A stretch of DNA of 64,000 nt from Ligula intestinalis (GCA_036362985.1 JAYGXS010000004.1:38426408-38490407), one strand, 5' to 3'. Positions 41,747 through 54,150 are shown, counted from the first letter of the stretch. The notes: generated by a model not told the origin, from the sequence alone. Numbers and translations: made by a program.

Positions 41747-42517
41747 TCACCGTGAGAGCTTTGAGGCACGTTCCCAGGTGACCTTCTCGGCCTCTGGAAG
41801 AGAGTTCCACTTCTCGTGCAATTTACCTTCCAGCCAGATCTGTGAAACTGGCTGACCCAAACGGGATTGGTGCTCCCGTTTCAGCGTCTGACCCACGTGA
41901 TGAGCGAAGAAACGAAAAGCCGCGTCGTCAGCCTCGTCGGGCTTAGGACAGGCTCCTTCCTTCTTGACCGGTCTCTCACCCTCCGGCTTCTGTATGACAA
42001 GAGGTGAAGACGAAGGCGGAGGAGGCTTTAATAACTTTTGCGTAACTAATGGCGGCGGTGACTCAGATTTAGGGGAGGAGGGAGGAGGTTTGATTGGAGA
42101 CTCATGCTTGACAGTTGGGCCAGTTGGTTCCTCATCATCATTATCGCGTTCTCGAACGTCAGCATCGGTTTCAGTTCCAGATGTCAAACCATCATCCTCA
42201 TCACTAAGATCCTCATCTTCCAGGCTTGGGTTCGCAGAGGTCAGCACGTCACCACGATGGATTGCGGCGAGAAACTTCTCTATCCACTGTTCGACGTTCG
42301 CGGTAGAGAGGACACCGCTGGGGAGTTTAAGACCTAGATTTTTGTAAAGGATGGCCAGTTCATTGAGCTCTACAAAGAGCATTGAGGAGAGTTCACTGAC
42401 GCTAAGGGTTAGGATCTCGTTTGCCTTCTTTATCTCACTCAGGAAGGAAGAGAGACGTTCCACAACTCCAAGATCAACCTTTGACTCGATACGAGACTGC
42501 ACTTCAGACGTTTCCAT
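41747..42517 (-). CDS. Uncharacterised protein with an HMG-box-like C-terminus, 256 aa, one exon
   Basis: The ATG at 42517 starts METSEVQSRIES and the frame ends at TGA 41747. Residues about 15-85 are helical and leucine-rich (VERLSSFLSEIKKANEILTL, LFVELNELAILYKNLGLKL). Residues about 95-125 are acidic, and 130-190 are rich in Pro/Ser/Lys (KPPPSSPKSESPPP). The last 60 residues (AFRFFAHHVGQTLKREH, VSQIWLEGKLHEKWNSL, PEAEKVTWERASKL) follow the HMG-box pattern: aromatic pair, basic helix, then W..L...EK..W. This suggests a nuclear, chromatin-linked protein; that is inference and I cannot name the orthologue. A splice acceptor ends 24 bases before the ATG and a poly(A) signal lies 80 bases after the stop. 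The frame is intact and the residue bias is that of a real protein. Confidence 0.75.
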   Translation of the reverse strand: METSEVQSRIESKVDLGVVERLSSFLSEIKKANEILTLSVSELSSMLFVELNELAILYKNLGLKLPSGVLSTANVEQWIEKFLAAIHRGDVLTSANPSLEDEDLSDEDDGLTSGTETDADVRERDNDDEEPTGPTVKHESPIKPPPSSPKSESPPPLVTQKLLKPPPPSSSPLVIQKPEGERPVKKEGACPKPDEADDAAFRFFAHHVGQTLKREHQSRLGQPVSQIWLEGKLHEKWNSLPEAEKVTWERASKLSR

Positions 42518-42541
42518 AGGCGGAAATTAACAAAAGGAAAC

Positions 42542-42543
42542 CT
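42542..42543 (-). other. 3' splice acceptor 24 nt before the HMG-like gene start codon
   Basis: TATTCTTTTTAG on the minus strand precedes the ATG by 24 bases. It resembles the acceptors before C1orf50 and CCDC103. Confidence 0.5.
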
Positions 42544-42549
42544 AAAAAG

Positions 42550-43470
42550 AATAGAAAATACATTACTTGCATCTAAATGACAGAAACGAAACCAAAAAAC
42601 TGGTAGTTATTTGCGGCGTAAGCTTGAAAAGTGACCCCACTAATAGGTGCCAAAATAAAGTTATGTCGCCTGATGGGATAAATGGAACTCAAATCATGAA
42701 CAGCATCCTATACCATTTCGCCAGACGGTCTTCGGACTGATACATGCATTGCACAGCCTGCTTACCTAAGGCCGATGTCGCGAACAGCAGACGCAGCACT
42801 CACGTCTTGTGAGGACTAACTAATGGCCCAACAGCACTATCGAGCCAAAATTCCGTACCCGCCCTGCTCAGTGACCGGCTGGCCTTACCTGGATAATTAT
42901 TCATACGGTAACAGGGCACAGTAATCTACATAGTCTAATAAAGATGGCCATTTGTAAGTTGGATAAGGTGCGCCATGACAAGTCGCTCACACAAGAGATT
43001 CAGTATACAGTATCTGTGGTTTCGATTATACGGACCTTTTTTTGGTAGTAAGATGGACGCGGAGGTGTCGAGTCTGTCCCTGGCATTAAATGTATGCTGA
43101 AGAAGAGGCTGGCTAGTTGTATGGATGACAAGCTTACCAAGCGAAAGACCAGAACTAGACTGAATGGGCAGCAGAATCCGCGACAATAAGTTTTATGTGT
43201 CCCACCTAGTCAACTAAACAAAAGGCAGCATACAACATATTCATTGTCAGGTGTTATAGAAGACCAACAGAACGTCACCTGTGGTGTGACTGCATGTCTT
43301 TATATTTAAAATAATAACATGCAAAGAGAAGACCGTCGGCTTGAGTAAAATGTATTGCCCAAAATTGTTAGATATCGAGACAAGACTACAAAAGACCGGA
43401 TAAATGGAAAGCGGCCGGAGAGGTCCATTATCACAGATTCGAAAGGAGCACTCGGACAAAAGTAGAGAAG
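42550..43470. other. Interval between the SYNRG 3' exon and the HMG-like gene
   Basis: No coding sequence is recognised. It holds the 3' UTR of SYNRG and the upstream region of the HMG-like gene, both on the minus strand. Confidence 0.45.
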
Positions 43471-43701
43471 TTATGGACGGCATAATGCTGGGAGAGAGAG
43501 CTGAATTTTGTTCACCCACAGGTTAGCACAGGAGGGGTGGTAAACGTGTCCGGCGAGTTCGATGATCGGGTTCGGGAGGAGGGTGACAGGTGTGACACAA
43601 ACACCACATAGCTGCTTATCGTCAACCGACGGCTGCGTGAATTCTGTGATCCCCTGGTCAGCAGAACCACCAGGCAATGTAAGCAGACGCCTTAGAGCGG
43701 C
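43471..43701 (-). CDS. SYNRG: Gamma-synergin (SYNRG) homologue, last exon
   Basis: The acceptor GTTTTCTTTTGCAG ends at 43702 and the exon is open in phase 0 for 76 codons to TAA at 43471. It carries KQLCGVCVTPVTLL and then ELAGHVYHPSCANLWVNKI and LSLPAL. This is the C-terminal cysteine/histidine block of gamma-synergins (human: ACGVCLL..., then YGGHQYHASCANFWINCVE). Gamma-synergin binds the gamma-ear of the AP-1 clathrin adaptor at the trans-Golgi. The assignment rests on this block together with the preceding exon; the upstream EH-like and adaptor-binding regions are not seen here. Confidence 0.75.
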   Translation of the reverse strand, partial: AALRRLLTLPGGSADQGITEFTQPSVDDKQLCGVCVTPVTLLPNPIIELAGHVYHPSCANLWVNKIQLSLPALCRP

Positions 43702-44733
43702 CTGCAAAAGAAAACGTTTGATAATCAGTAGACTCTCAGAGTGTACATGAACTTCATGTGGAAAGTTGGATTTCGTGTAACAAGATGAAAAGAGATCTTA
43801 AGTGTCTCAAGAGAAAGGAATGGCACGGCCAACCGTTCTTTTCTGCTACAGCTCCTAAATGCTACTGATAGTCAATCGTAGGAAGAAGTACAACGCATCA
43901 TTAACACTGAATTCATATTACGCGATCTTATCTGGCCCGAAAAATGCAAAGATTAAACGCGGTCAAGAACCATGACAGCGAATCATAAGCTTCCAACAGT
44001 GATTCTACAATATCCAAATATGTATCAGTGTGTGCTTCCGAAGAATAACAAGGCTCCGGCTGATGATGGTCAGAACATGGACATTCACAGCCAACCATGG
44101 AAATCATGCTGGCGACGCCGTGAAAGGTTGACGTATCATTCTCGGCCGATCTGGCTATCCAAATTGACCAATCATAATCAAGACTGATTCAGGCGTACTC
44201 TGACTAAAGCCGTTGTGACGGCGCCTCAAATAACGCCACTTGCCAACTTCTCGCAACCTTTTCTCAAATTGTTTTGTACAGAGTACAACACTTATCACAA
44301 ATTTGGTCTTATTTTTTCTTTTCCAATTTGAGATCGGGTCTAAAAATCGTAGCTGCTAACGTCTCCCCTATGGCTTAAAGAAATCCTGAAGAAGATGCCG
44401 GGCTCGACGGTTTTCGGGAGTAGAACGCTAGCTGGATACGGATTTTCGATGGTTGCACAGTGAACTGCAGAGCGTGGGTCATGATTCAGGATGCTGAGGT
44501 GCACGGTGTAGGGCAGAAGTTGTGATAAACCATAAAAGATTGTCTACAAGAAGACGCATGGAGCTCTACTTCCCCGATGCAATTCGAGGACGGCCAAGCT
44601 TGTGCGGGAAAATAGCGTAGAAATACTATAACATCAAGACACCGAACGTAGATTTCGAAACTTGTGAGTGAAACTGAATAAGGATGGTTTGGTAAGTGTT
44701 AGGGCAACAAAACTTTAATCTAAAGAAGTTTAC

Positions 44734-44825
44734 CTTGTGCGTGTCAGTTTTTACGAAATGTGCCAAATTAGACCACACCTTGTCGATCTGCTTGAAGGTT
44801 GACTGCAGCCTCAGGTTGAGGACAT
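44734..44825 (-). CDS. SYNRG: SYNRG homologue, penultimate exon
   Basis: A 92-nt exon between the acceptor CTGAAATTGTAG and the donor AAG|GTAAAC. After two bases completing a codon it reads VLNLRLQSTFKQIDKVWSNL and then AHFVKTDTHK, matching the DIDRVWNNLIGF region that precedes the Cys block in human SYNRG. It joins the last exon in phase 0. Confidence 0.75.
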
Positions 44826-45099
44826 CTACAATTTCAGAAGGAAATACAAATGCTGTGTAAAAAAATCATCAAAACCAGATGGTCCACTGGCCAGGCTAAT
44901 GGAAAAAATACACTGAAAGCACGACTGCTCTCTCATAGATTGTACTTGAGATTCACTACACACAAAAAAGTTCGCACATTCGTAAAAACTGGATCTTAAA
45001 ATATATTTTGGGATATTCAATTGCCACGCATAGGGAATTTCCATACCAAAGTATCCTGGAATGGCTCCACTACTATAGAAGATGAAGCGTGAGCAAAGC

Positions 45100-46700
45100 A
45101 CTTAAGCGTCAGGCAAATAAGACACGAGAATAGCCAACCGTACATAACCACCTTCATGCATAAATGGAAGTTACAGAAAAGGCGGTACTCTGTGAGTCAT
45201 CTGCTAGATCACACTTCGAAGGGCGGTGGTCAAATGCCCCACAAGTTCCCATCGCCCTCCTCACACAGTTCGTCTGTTGCTAGCAAAGAAGACCATTAAA
45301 GTGGGATAAGGTGTGTGTGAAGTGGTTTAGAGTGGATAAGACTTGCATCGCCTCTCCAGTATTTAACACTGAATACGCCTACCAAATTCCAAGGGTTAGA
45401 AAGACGAGTGAACATTGGCATGAAGGTAGTAATTGAAAGGGTTAACATTCCTGTCTACACGGGATGAGACACTCGTACGCACATCACCAGAGCTTCAGAT
45501 AAAAGAGGTCCAGGGTTACAGGTAATCGACAGTTGCCCTAACCGGCGCACTAGGCAGAAGACACTACAGACTGAGCCGGGTTGAAAAGAGAACTGAATTG
45601 AATGGTTAGGCGTTTACCGATTTGGTTACGGAACACGCTAGTAGTGTCGTGCACTGGTAGCGTTGCAAGCAATGACCAAAGGTCCCAGGTTAGAATCTCG
45701 AGGGTCGCCATTTCTGGGATTGGGTATGACTGACTCCACTCCATCAGAACTGAATTATCTAGTCAGCTGGCCAGCTCTGGACCCATAACTGCTGGCGTGT
45801 CATGGTAGCATCAAACAAGTCAGCTGTTTTAAAACGAGGAATGCACTGAGTTGTTTTGAGAGTGTTTCAGCATCGATACCACGCTACTTCCTCTTCAACG
45901 TACAGGTAAACCGTGGGATGCTGCCAGCCAAGCCGAGATGAGATAAGGTCTACTGGTTTGTCCGTCACAATAGGCAAAGACTACTACTGTCCACTACTGA
46001 TGGCTTGTGCAGGAACGCTTTCGGGATATAAAATTGCATCGCATCTAACCCAGTCTCTCTACCGAGACTAAGTTTGAGGGGTAAGACCAAGAAGATTGAA
46101 GCAGAGCGCGGACAAGGCTATATAAGTTCCCATAACAAATAATTGCTGGTCCCTACGTACACCCTAGAATTCAAACTAACATCCAAACTCAAAAGAGAGT
46201 GAGACATTTCACAAGAGCAGCAAGAAAGAGTTTTTACAGTTTGACTATCAATTGGACGGCTGCGGTGCCCTTTTAACAACTTCCGGGTTATAACTTAAAA
46301 TTGTGCTTAGGTCTGTAGAACAAAGAGAATAAAAGCTGGATATGAGATGGGCGGACCCCACTCTCGATCAGTGTTACTGTAAGTTCCGACTTACGGCTAG
46401 TGACCGGTCTGATGAAATGGTAACTAAGATTCTGACAGGAATTTTCGATTAGGAACGATGACTTGAGACGGTTTGTGATATCAATTACGATGCGGCACAA
46501 TCCCATGATAGTTTATATACGCCAGAATACCGACTACCAAATGCACGTCTCTTCGGCCCCCTGCATAAACAGCACATAATGGAAAATGAACAAATAAGTG
46601 GCATGTGTTTTTAAATTGATTTTTGAAGGCCTTACGCATTCAAATATAATTTTTAGAACGGGTATCTAACAAAAGTTATCAATGTACTTATTTGACAGAA
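45100..46700. other. SYNRG intron, one tRNA-like SINE piece
   Basis: At about 45640-45740 the plus strand has CACTGGTAGCGTTGC (A-box-like), CAGGTTAGAATCTCGAGG (B-box-like) and GGGATTGGGTATGACTGACT, like the SINE family A body. Nothing else is recognised. Confidence 0.4.
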
Positions 46701-46779
46701 AATTAAAAATTGTTAAAATGGTGTGTTCAAACAAATGGCATATATAGATTTTTCAAATGTGTTCCAGCTACCGAATAGT

Positions 46780-47260
46780 TCTGAGTCCGATCTGCCGTTG
46801 TATCTGAGTTTAAGCTTTTCGCTCTACCACCTATATACTTTCCACGTAAATAATAGCATACAGTTCCTCACGCTCATAAGAATTCGCAATGGATGTGGAC
46901 AATGTTGTATGCCTAAAGGGGAGCATTATTAAACGAAAATATTTGATGCTTTTAGAAGGGACATTGTACCGTCTTAAACAAAGTCGTATAGCTAGACAAT
47001 TTTGTTGAAAACGAAAATTAACCTTTCTTCGAATATTAAGTTGAAAAATTTACACGGAATAATATACTTGTTTACATGTTTGACAAAATATATTTCAATT
47101 TCTTAAGATCTATAAAATTGGTATAACCAAAATTTTACTGTTTAAGCCTTCATTTTAGCTTGAGTGAAGTTCATGCGGGTGGCCGAAAAGAAGTGCGCTC
47201 GAATGCCGACATCCTGGTGCATCTGAAATATCATGGGATTACGGTGCCTGATGATTAATA
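46780..47260 (+). repeat. Copy 3 of dispersed repeat family R
   Basis: GCAATGGATGTGG (46886), AAAATATATTTCAATT (47086), TACTGTTTAAGCCTTCATTT, GGCCGAAAAGAAG and CCGACATCCTGG align in order with the copies at 21509-21950 and 32085-32260. Confidence 0.5.
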
Positions 47261-50200
47261 GCCCGCTCAAGTAGTCTTCCTTAATCGGAAACGCATTTCT
47301 TAATCTCGGTTAACATTTCGTGAGCTTGGTCACTGACTGAATGTTTGTCATCGCCCACGGGAAATCCAGTCCAAGGCGCTGGCTTTGGCCAATTTAGCTT
47401 AGCTGAAAAGCGGCTTCACAATCCCTTCCCTCTGTCGTATTTACCCCATCTGGGTCAAGCTGACTGTCAACGCTACGTGAACCTTTGCCTGGTGCGTACA
47501 ACCGGCATGTATGGCTGTGGCTAGGGGTTCCGGTGGACTCCACGCAGTCCGTCTAGCGCATCCCAGAGGTCAATGTGATTTCGGTTTTGGTATAAAGCAA
47601 AGGCAAAAGAAAAGTCTTCCATCGATCGAATAGTATGAACGTGGCAAAAGAAAAGGACGCTTGTTCAATAGGGTAAGCTATGGAGATAGTAATCCCCGTT
47701 AAATTGGTGGTCTCGTGCTAAATCCCAGAGGGATTTGCGCTAGAGTACCGGTTAGCGTTAAAACACGAGAATGTGGGGATGATAGAGGGCAGGGTTCCCA
47801 TTTTTGCGTTTTACCAAATTAGAATCGGCCACCAAACCAACTTCATTAATTTTACAAGGGGCATCATCTGTTGAGGCCCCCGTACGCATAAAAACGAATG
47901 GGTCAGGATGTGTTATGTTACGCCCATTTTCATCTACATTTATTAACTACTTTTGTGGGTCTGAAGGGATCGGAATAAAGCCTGCAATAAAGCGTGCGAA
48001 AGCATATCTCATAGGATACCGACAACTCAAGTCAAAAATTCAACTTACTGTACAGAGTACTTGCCATGCGTATGCGTTGGACGATGCCATAGATTTCAAT
48101 CAGTTCTAAAAGGTCAGACGGTATAAAGTATAACCGGCAAATGGATTTGTTTGAGTAGAAATATATACCGTTGACGCAACACACAATTAAGCAACACAAA
48201 GTGTATAATACTTACTTCAAGAGCGTTAGTACTTCTACCACAACAAAGAATTGAGTATACGGGCTCTATTGGGCCATCGGATAATAAGGTAAATAGAAAG
48301 AAAATAAAGAACCTGTCGGTTTGCCATTAGCCATGCTCAATTACGAAGACTGCCTTTTGATACAGGTCAGGGAATATCCCTTTTTAGCTTCGCTGAATCA
48401 CGAATAGCATAATCAGAGCTTGAGACTTCATAAATAGCGGCCAATTGCTGACTAACTGCTGCCAAGTGTCTTTTAATTACTGATGAGAATGCGCTAATTC
48501 TCGGCGATGTTTCACCAGAACTGGGTTTATGTTGAAATTTTTGCGATTTCGAGTGTTCAATCTAATCAATTCAGGCGTTGACGGTGTGTTGACCGTCGCG
48601 AACCGTGGGCACTGGGCGTCGACAGCGTACTGACACAGCATTCTAACCTTGCGTTCTGAACATTCTCCCCTGGTGCGATTTGGTCTTCTGATTTCGATGG
48701 TCACCGTTCTGACAAACAACAAAACTGCCAAATTACGGCGACTCGCCCTGCGTATGGGATAGCTTTATAACCATGGTGAATGTACGCTAACCGTTCGCGG
48801 TATGGGGCTCACTCATCCCGATCTGCTTAAGGCTCACTCTCGAGCTTTGCCAGCGCCTGCCCAGCGGCTAGTAATATACACAGAAAAGCGTTACCGACAC
48901 AAAAGATATTAAGGCAAACGGAATTTACCATGTGCGGTTGCAACTGACTGGATATATTTAAACGCTTCGGCGTGAACCAAACATCAACGTCTACTTAGCC
49001 GAGCACAATCACCACAAAATGCCGAATAGGCTTCTTTCAACAGTTTTTTAGTCTTTTCCTATCCACAGATATAAGAATTTGGTTGTCGACACCTTTTTCC
49101 AAATCGCGACAATATCCTTAACGTAGAAGGGAGTTATGGCACTCCAACAGTATATAAGTCTTCCGCTTCTACCACACGCCACGCTACGAAGTCTTTAAAT
49201 ACAGCGATATTCAACTTTTGAACAAGTTGATCTCGTTAGTCAATGTGATGAGGATGAGAACAAAATCCGTAAGACTGCGAAGCAGTAACCATTATGTACC
49301 TACAGCGCTTTCTAAACTTTCAACCTTAGTGGCCAAATCATAGTCCGCTTTGTCCGAAATGGCCGGCATTCAGGACTCCGTCTAGGAATTCGTTTGGGAT
49401 TCCGGAAACACAGTGGAATAACTAGCATGCTTTTTAAGGCCAGAAAACTTCAAGATACTGACATTCGTCCAAATAATACTTCTGGAGGCTTCCTGCTGAT
49501 GGTTAGGCAGCTTGACGGAGACCTGAAGCTAGTGCAACGGATCAACCCCGAAAAGAAAGAAGTTGAACGGGTTTGTGTCTTCGCCACCCACCCTCTTTAA
49601 ACTCTGCAAATGTGTATGAAATCTGCCATGCGGAAAGACCGGAACTCGACATTCATGACTGAATTGCAGAAGAGCAAGCCAGCACGGAGGCCTTCAAGGG
49701 CAGGGTAAATGCCCTTTTAGTCAAAGATTACACAATAAATACCAAAACTGAAGCGGCGTCTGAGTCCCTTCTAGTTTACATTCGTCCACTTCTGATGAAG
49801 CATCGATATAAAGGAGACGACTATCATATGCCAACCAGCAACCACCGCTAAAGTGCGGTACTTTCCACCATTTCGAACGACAAACGTCTCACCACTCACG
49901 GCTCAACTTTCTGTGGAGGCTAACGAGGGAGAGGTCGCAAGAGCGGACTATGTAACTTCAAGTATTGTTAAGTGTTTTGTGGGTAAACTAAACTATACAG
50001 AACAGTCACGTGTGAAAATAAGACGGACGAGAATCCGCCAAGGGAACTCTTCTAAAGGAAGCTTTTGGCAGATCCCCGTACACAAGGACACCTTGAACTG
50101 TCCTTTAGCCACCAGAACCTCGTCCCACCTCTCCGCGACAAGCCCAGCAAACTAATGGACCCATGGATCAGCACTCTCCAAAACCAACCGAATATAGGTG

Positions 50201-51350
50201 GGCAAGGAGCAGAGGCAAGAACGCAAGACCTGGAAACAATGCTGTTTACGTCCAACTCTTCCGCATCTGCACTCAATATCAACACATATTCAGGAGAAAC
50301 ATTGGCCTTGTGTGACAGTTTTGCACTCAACAATCCGCCTTCAGTAACACCAGCGTCGGCGATAAATCGGGGGACAGCACAAATGTGAATAATTGCCGTT
50401 ACATTACTTGCACTGTTCACAGACTTTTCGGGACGCGGCAGGCCAGGCTGGAGACTTCGGTAACCACTGCATTACAGCTAACTATACCTCGTCGAGTAAT
50501 CCTGCGACCCACGCTTAAAGCATCCTAAACAGTCCGACTTTGGCTGGCTCATCGAGCTCGACTCAACGACGGCCACGTCGTGCCGACTCGCATACCCTGA
50601 AAGATCTGTGGCTTCAACATGTAGCAAAATAGATGAGGGGTTCTAGGTAACAACAAGAAAACCTGGACCCTTTAAGACCTGTTCTCAATCATCATCTCTT
50701 TTGTTTTGCCGGCCATCAGAAATCAACCCATATACCTGTTCAACCTGTCCAATATAGTCAAGCCAATCATCAAAAGCGATTGCTTTCCACCCAACAATAC
50801 TCCAGACCTGTCCCATTTTTAACACACGCTGATAAATAAGCATGCCGGATAGAAGGACATCCCTCCTTCTATCCGATGAATACGTCAAAACATAATCTAT
50901 TATCAGGATCATAATGTTATAAGGATGGCGGCATTGCCGATCATGACAAGCGAACGGTCGACGTAAACCAAATGGGTTGACAAACGTTCGTCGAATAAGC
51001 CGTGAATATTTGGCTAAGATCGGCTTCAGAGGTTTGGGAATTGTCAGCACGTCAGTTGGGTTCAGAAGCAAGGAATCCGGAACCCACTTTTGTTCATTCG
51101 TCTTCGGAAGAGCGTTCGAGTGAAAATATTTCGACCTTTTTGCTTCGAACCGATAAGCAATCCAGGTCTCCATGCCGCAGGGATGTGTGAAAAGCACAGT
51201 GGCCGCTTACATCTTCAATGCAATGTAGAGGTGGATACCATAGTTAATGCATGCGACATGCGTACCACAGTTTAACAGAGGTAGACATGCACGTTTTTAT
51301 CCTCCCACAAGCAGAAACTTAGTGAACCATTAAGAATTCGTGAATCAAAC
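47260..51350. other. SYNRG intron, no element firmly recognised
   Basis: Open frames on the plus strand at 49394-49600, 49675-49850 (EAFKGRVNALLVKDYT, SLLVYIRPLLMKHRYKG), 49853-50155 and 50065-50388 look partly protein-like but match no family that I know. They may be decayed retroelement or a nested gene. A minus frame at 50685-51197 is likewise unassigned. Confidence 0.35.
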
Positions 51351-51498
51351 CAAAAATGAACTCGTAGCCCCGTGGAGTCGCCAGCAATGCAGTTACGCCC
51401 TCGTCGGTGGTGAGAGCAGACAGAACAGCTTCAGAATCCGTCAGCATAGTCAGGCAGACATCCAGGCAGCGCAGCCAATCTTTCAGTGGGCCTTCGTC
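51351..51498 (-). CDS. SYNRG: Probable upstream exon of the SYNRG homologue
   Basis: An acceptor with a long T tract (TTATTTTTTTTAG) precedes 51498. The frame reads DEGPLKDWLRCLDVCLTML, TDSEAVLSALTTDEGVTALL and ATPRGYEF, like the W..CL......L helical region upstream of the VW.NL block in gamma-synergins. With the weak donor TTTTTG|GTTTGA at 51351 it ends in phase 1, as the exon at 44825 requires. Compared with the mammalian protein some residues between the two exons seem to be missing, so a small exon may lie between or the donor may be wrong. Confidence 0.45.
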
Positions 51499-51499
51499 C

Positions 51500-54146
51500 T
51501 AAAAAAAATAACAGCATCATTCTAGACCAGTTTTGGTACATTGGACAACAAGTGATAGTCTTCGTCAGGGGACACGATTCACAAACGGAAGATCACCGAA
51601 CAGTACGTAGTTCCCTTGTCTCAGTCTAACTGCAAATAACGTAGCACCTTTTTCAGATGCAATTTACAAACGAGATGATAATTCGACCATCGTTTCCGAC
51701 GTCCACTGCGCAGGATGGACGCAGGGAGTGATTAGTGCATGAATCAGTTTATAGTAATAATAGACTTTCGTTGCGCCTACCGCATTCTATCCTTCTTCAA
51801 CAACCCGGGTGTAGTGTCTGGACGCAGACAAATAGATCGGGAGCGGGATCACGCGCGCCGGTGGCTAACGTGGTCTGAATCTGTATTTAGATGTAAAACT
51901 TCACTTCTGTAAGTGTGGCATTTGCTATGGGAGCGTATCCCCAATAATACCTACCGAACCCTCCCATGTTTGTTCACTGCATCTACCGCGTAGCTCGTTT
52001 CGGGGGCTGGACAAACAATACAGAACCTAAGACGCACGAGTTTTGCCTTTTTATGTTTTGCATCAAAGAAAAACATTTTCTACTACAACTACCTGCCATT
52101 TCACGTTACCATATTACAAGATATGATTCGGTATGCTAGTCTTGGACAAAAGCACATGGCGTTTAAAGTTGCGCGTGGCTTTCATGATCTCAAGAAAAGA
52201 AATACTCAGTTTCAAAAAAACGAGAGCCAAAGGCGGGAGTCTGGTTTCGGTTTTCATTCATTTGATGCTACTGAGACCCCAAAGAATAGATGTAAACGGT
52301 GGAACACCCCAATCTGAGCTCATTGCGAAATGCGGTATACTGAAAGGAATAATGGACAGCCGAACGAGGTTTGCCAAAGACGGGACTCGCATAGCTATTC
52401 GAAGTTCGGAAATATTGCGTCAATTAACTTGAGAATAAGAGGACTCACGAGGAACTATAAAGTGGATTTCATGACACTCAAACTTGCTAGGAAACTGAAA
52501 GGCTTTAGTAGAAAAGGACACTATAAAACTAATCCCCGGAAGGCTTCCTTTACCTGGAGATATCTACAAAACACTTGGTACGATTTTGTCCTGAAGATCA
52601 GAATCACCCTGAAAAGTTTATATGAGGCCTACCATCTCCGGCGTAGCCGCCACTACAAACTGGCAGGGTAACTTGGACCTCGTAATCAGTCCAGTGTGTG
52701 TTTACGTGGAATGGTTGACTGAACAAATGAGTCAAACTGCAATAACTTCTTTCTAATATGGCTTCTAAGGCACCACACTCCATGGGATCCAAGCCAGGTG
52801 TGGCGGCAAGCTAAGGAGGCCAGTTTAACCGCGCCAAACACCTGCGCCCTCTCCTTCCTTAGATTTTCTTGAGCTGGCCAGGACGCCGGGCTTAGGTAGA
52901 GGAAGAGGAGTGTGCAAAATGCAGCGTAAGTCTCATCTCACTATAACCTAATTCACACGCAACGCACCGTCTCTGCGTACATCCTGGTGTGATGCACACG
53001 GTGGATCTCGTTGGATGCAACGGTAGAATAGTAACTCTAACTTTTTGAGTATATAACAAAGCAAAACGGTAAAAGAGTGTCCCTACCTCTGTTTGTTTGA
53101 ATGTTTCGGGTTCGAGGACGGGACAAACCTGAAAACTGAAAGTACGAGAAGGCTTGCAAACCGCAAACAAAAGACAAACGGGGAAATAGGAGAAGACATT
53201 AATTGACAGGAAGATCACTTGAAGTTAATTTTAAAATGAGCCGGATCCCTCTGGCATGGTTATTAAACGTGTCAGCAGATGGTATAGGATCGTTAAAACC
53301 TGAACATCACTAGTTATTCTTAGCAATCACAGGGCACATCACAAATAACTTTCAAAATCCCATTAATAAGGATACGAGAGTGAAGTCCCAACCCCAATCA
53401 CTTCTAGATACATCACTTCTGACAGAAAACATGTAATGAGAGAACTACTTACGTACCCATGTTTCGATGGGTTTGGGAGGGCTTTAGGGGAAAATCTAAA
53501 AGGCTTATGCAATAACATCAAGAAATCATGCACACCATGGGTGGGACCTGGTGAATATAAACTTAACTGTAGATTTTAATGGTATTCACTGAGAAATACG
53601 GCAGTTATATTATTCATATCGCAAAGGCGAACAGAGGCAAAGTAATATTTCCATGGACATTTGTATGGAAAGGAGGCTTGTCGAAAACTGGAAACATGAA
53701 TTTTTTGGTATGAGTTTTTGTGCTAGTGCTGTAGTCCACCGTCAAGGATGAAAAACCAGAAGCAAGACACGTGGCGCTTCCATAATTGTAAAGCCAATGG
53801 AAAACGAGCATAGTAGATTGGCGAAGTCATGAAATCTAAGGATTTTTACAAGAAAATCCTTGTTACGCTAACACAGCTCACTGTGCGTCCTTTAAAGTCT
53901 TACAGCAGTAAAACAATGGCCGTTATTCACAATATGGCATAATTCGGTTTATCCAATAATATTAAATTATTCGTAAAACGGAAAATTCTGAAGTTAAAAT
54001 CGAGCGTACTAGGGAGACTTAAGTTTTAAATTTAGATAAAACCTGTTTATGCAAAAAACGAGTGAATAAAGCATCAAAAATAGAAATTCGTTGGAAGATA
54101 ATGTTTTGTAAAATATCCAACTAAAAATGCTTCCATCTTACGCGTA
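51500..54146. other. No gene recognised
   Basis: Short frames on both strands without known domains. If SYNRG continues to the right, this is a further intron. Confidence 0.35.
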
Positions 54147-54150
54147 ATGT

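Noticed and set aside
50685..51197. 170-codon minus frame as a SYNRG exon
   Set aside because: The piece WLDYIGQVEQVYG is only loosely like the synergin block expected there, and splice sites and phase do not fit.
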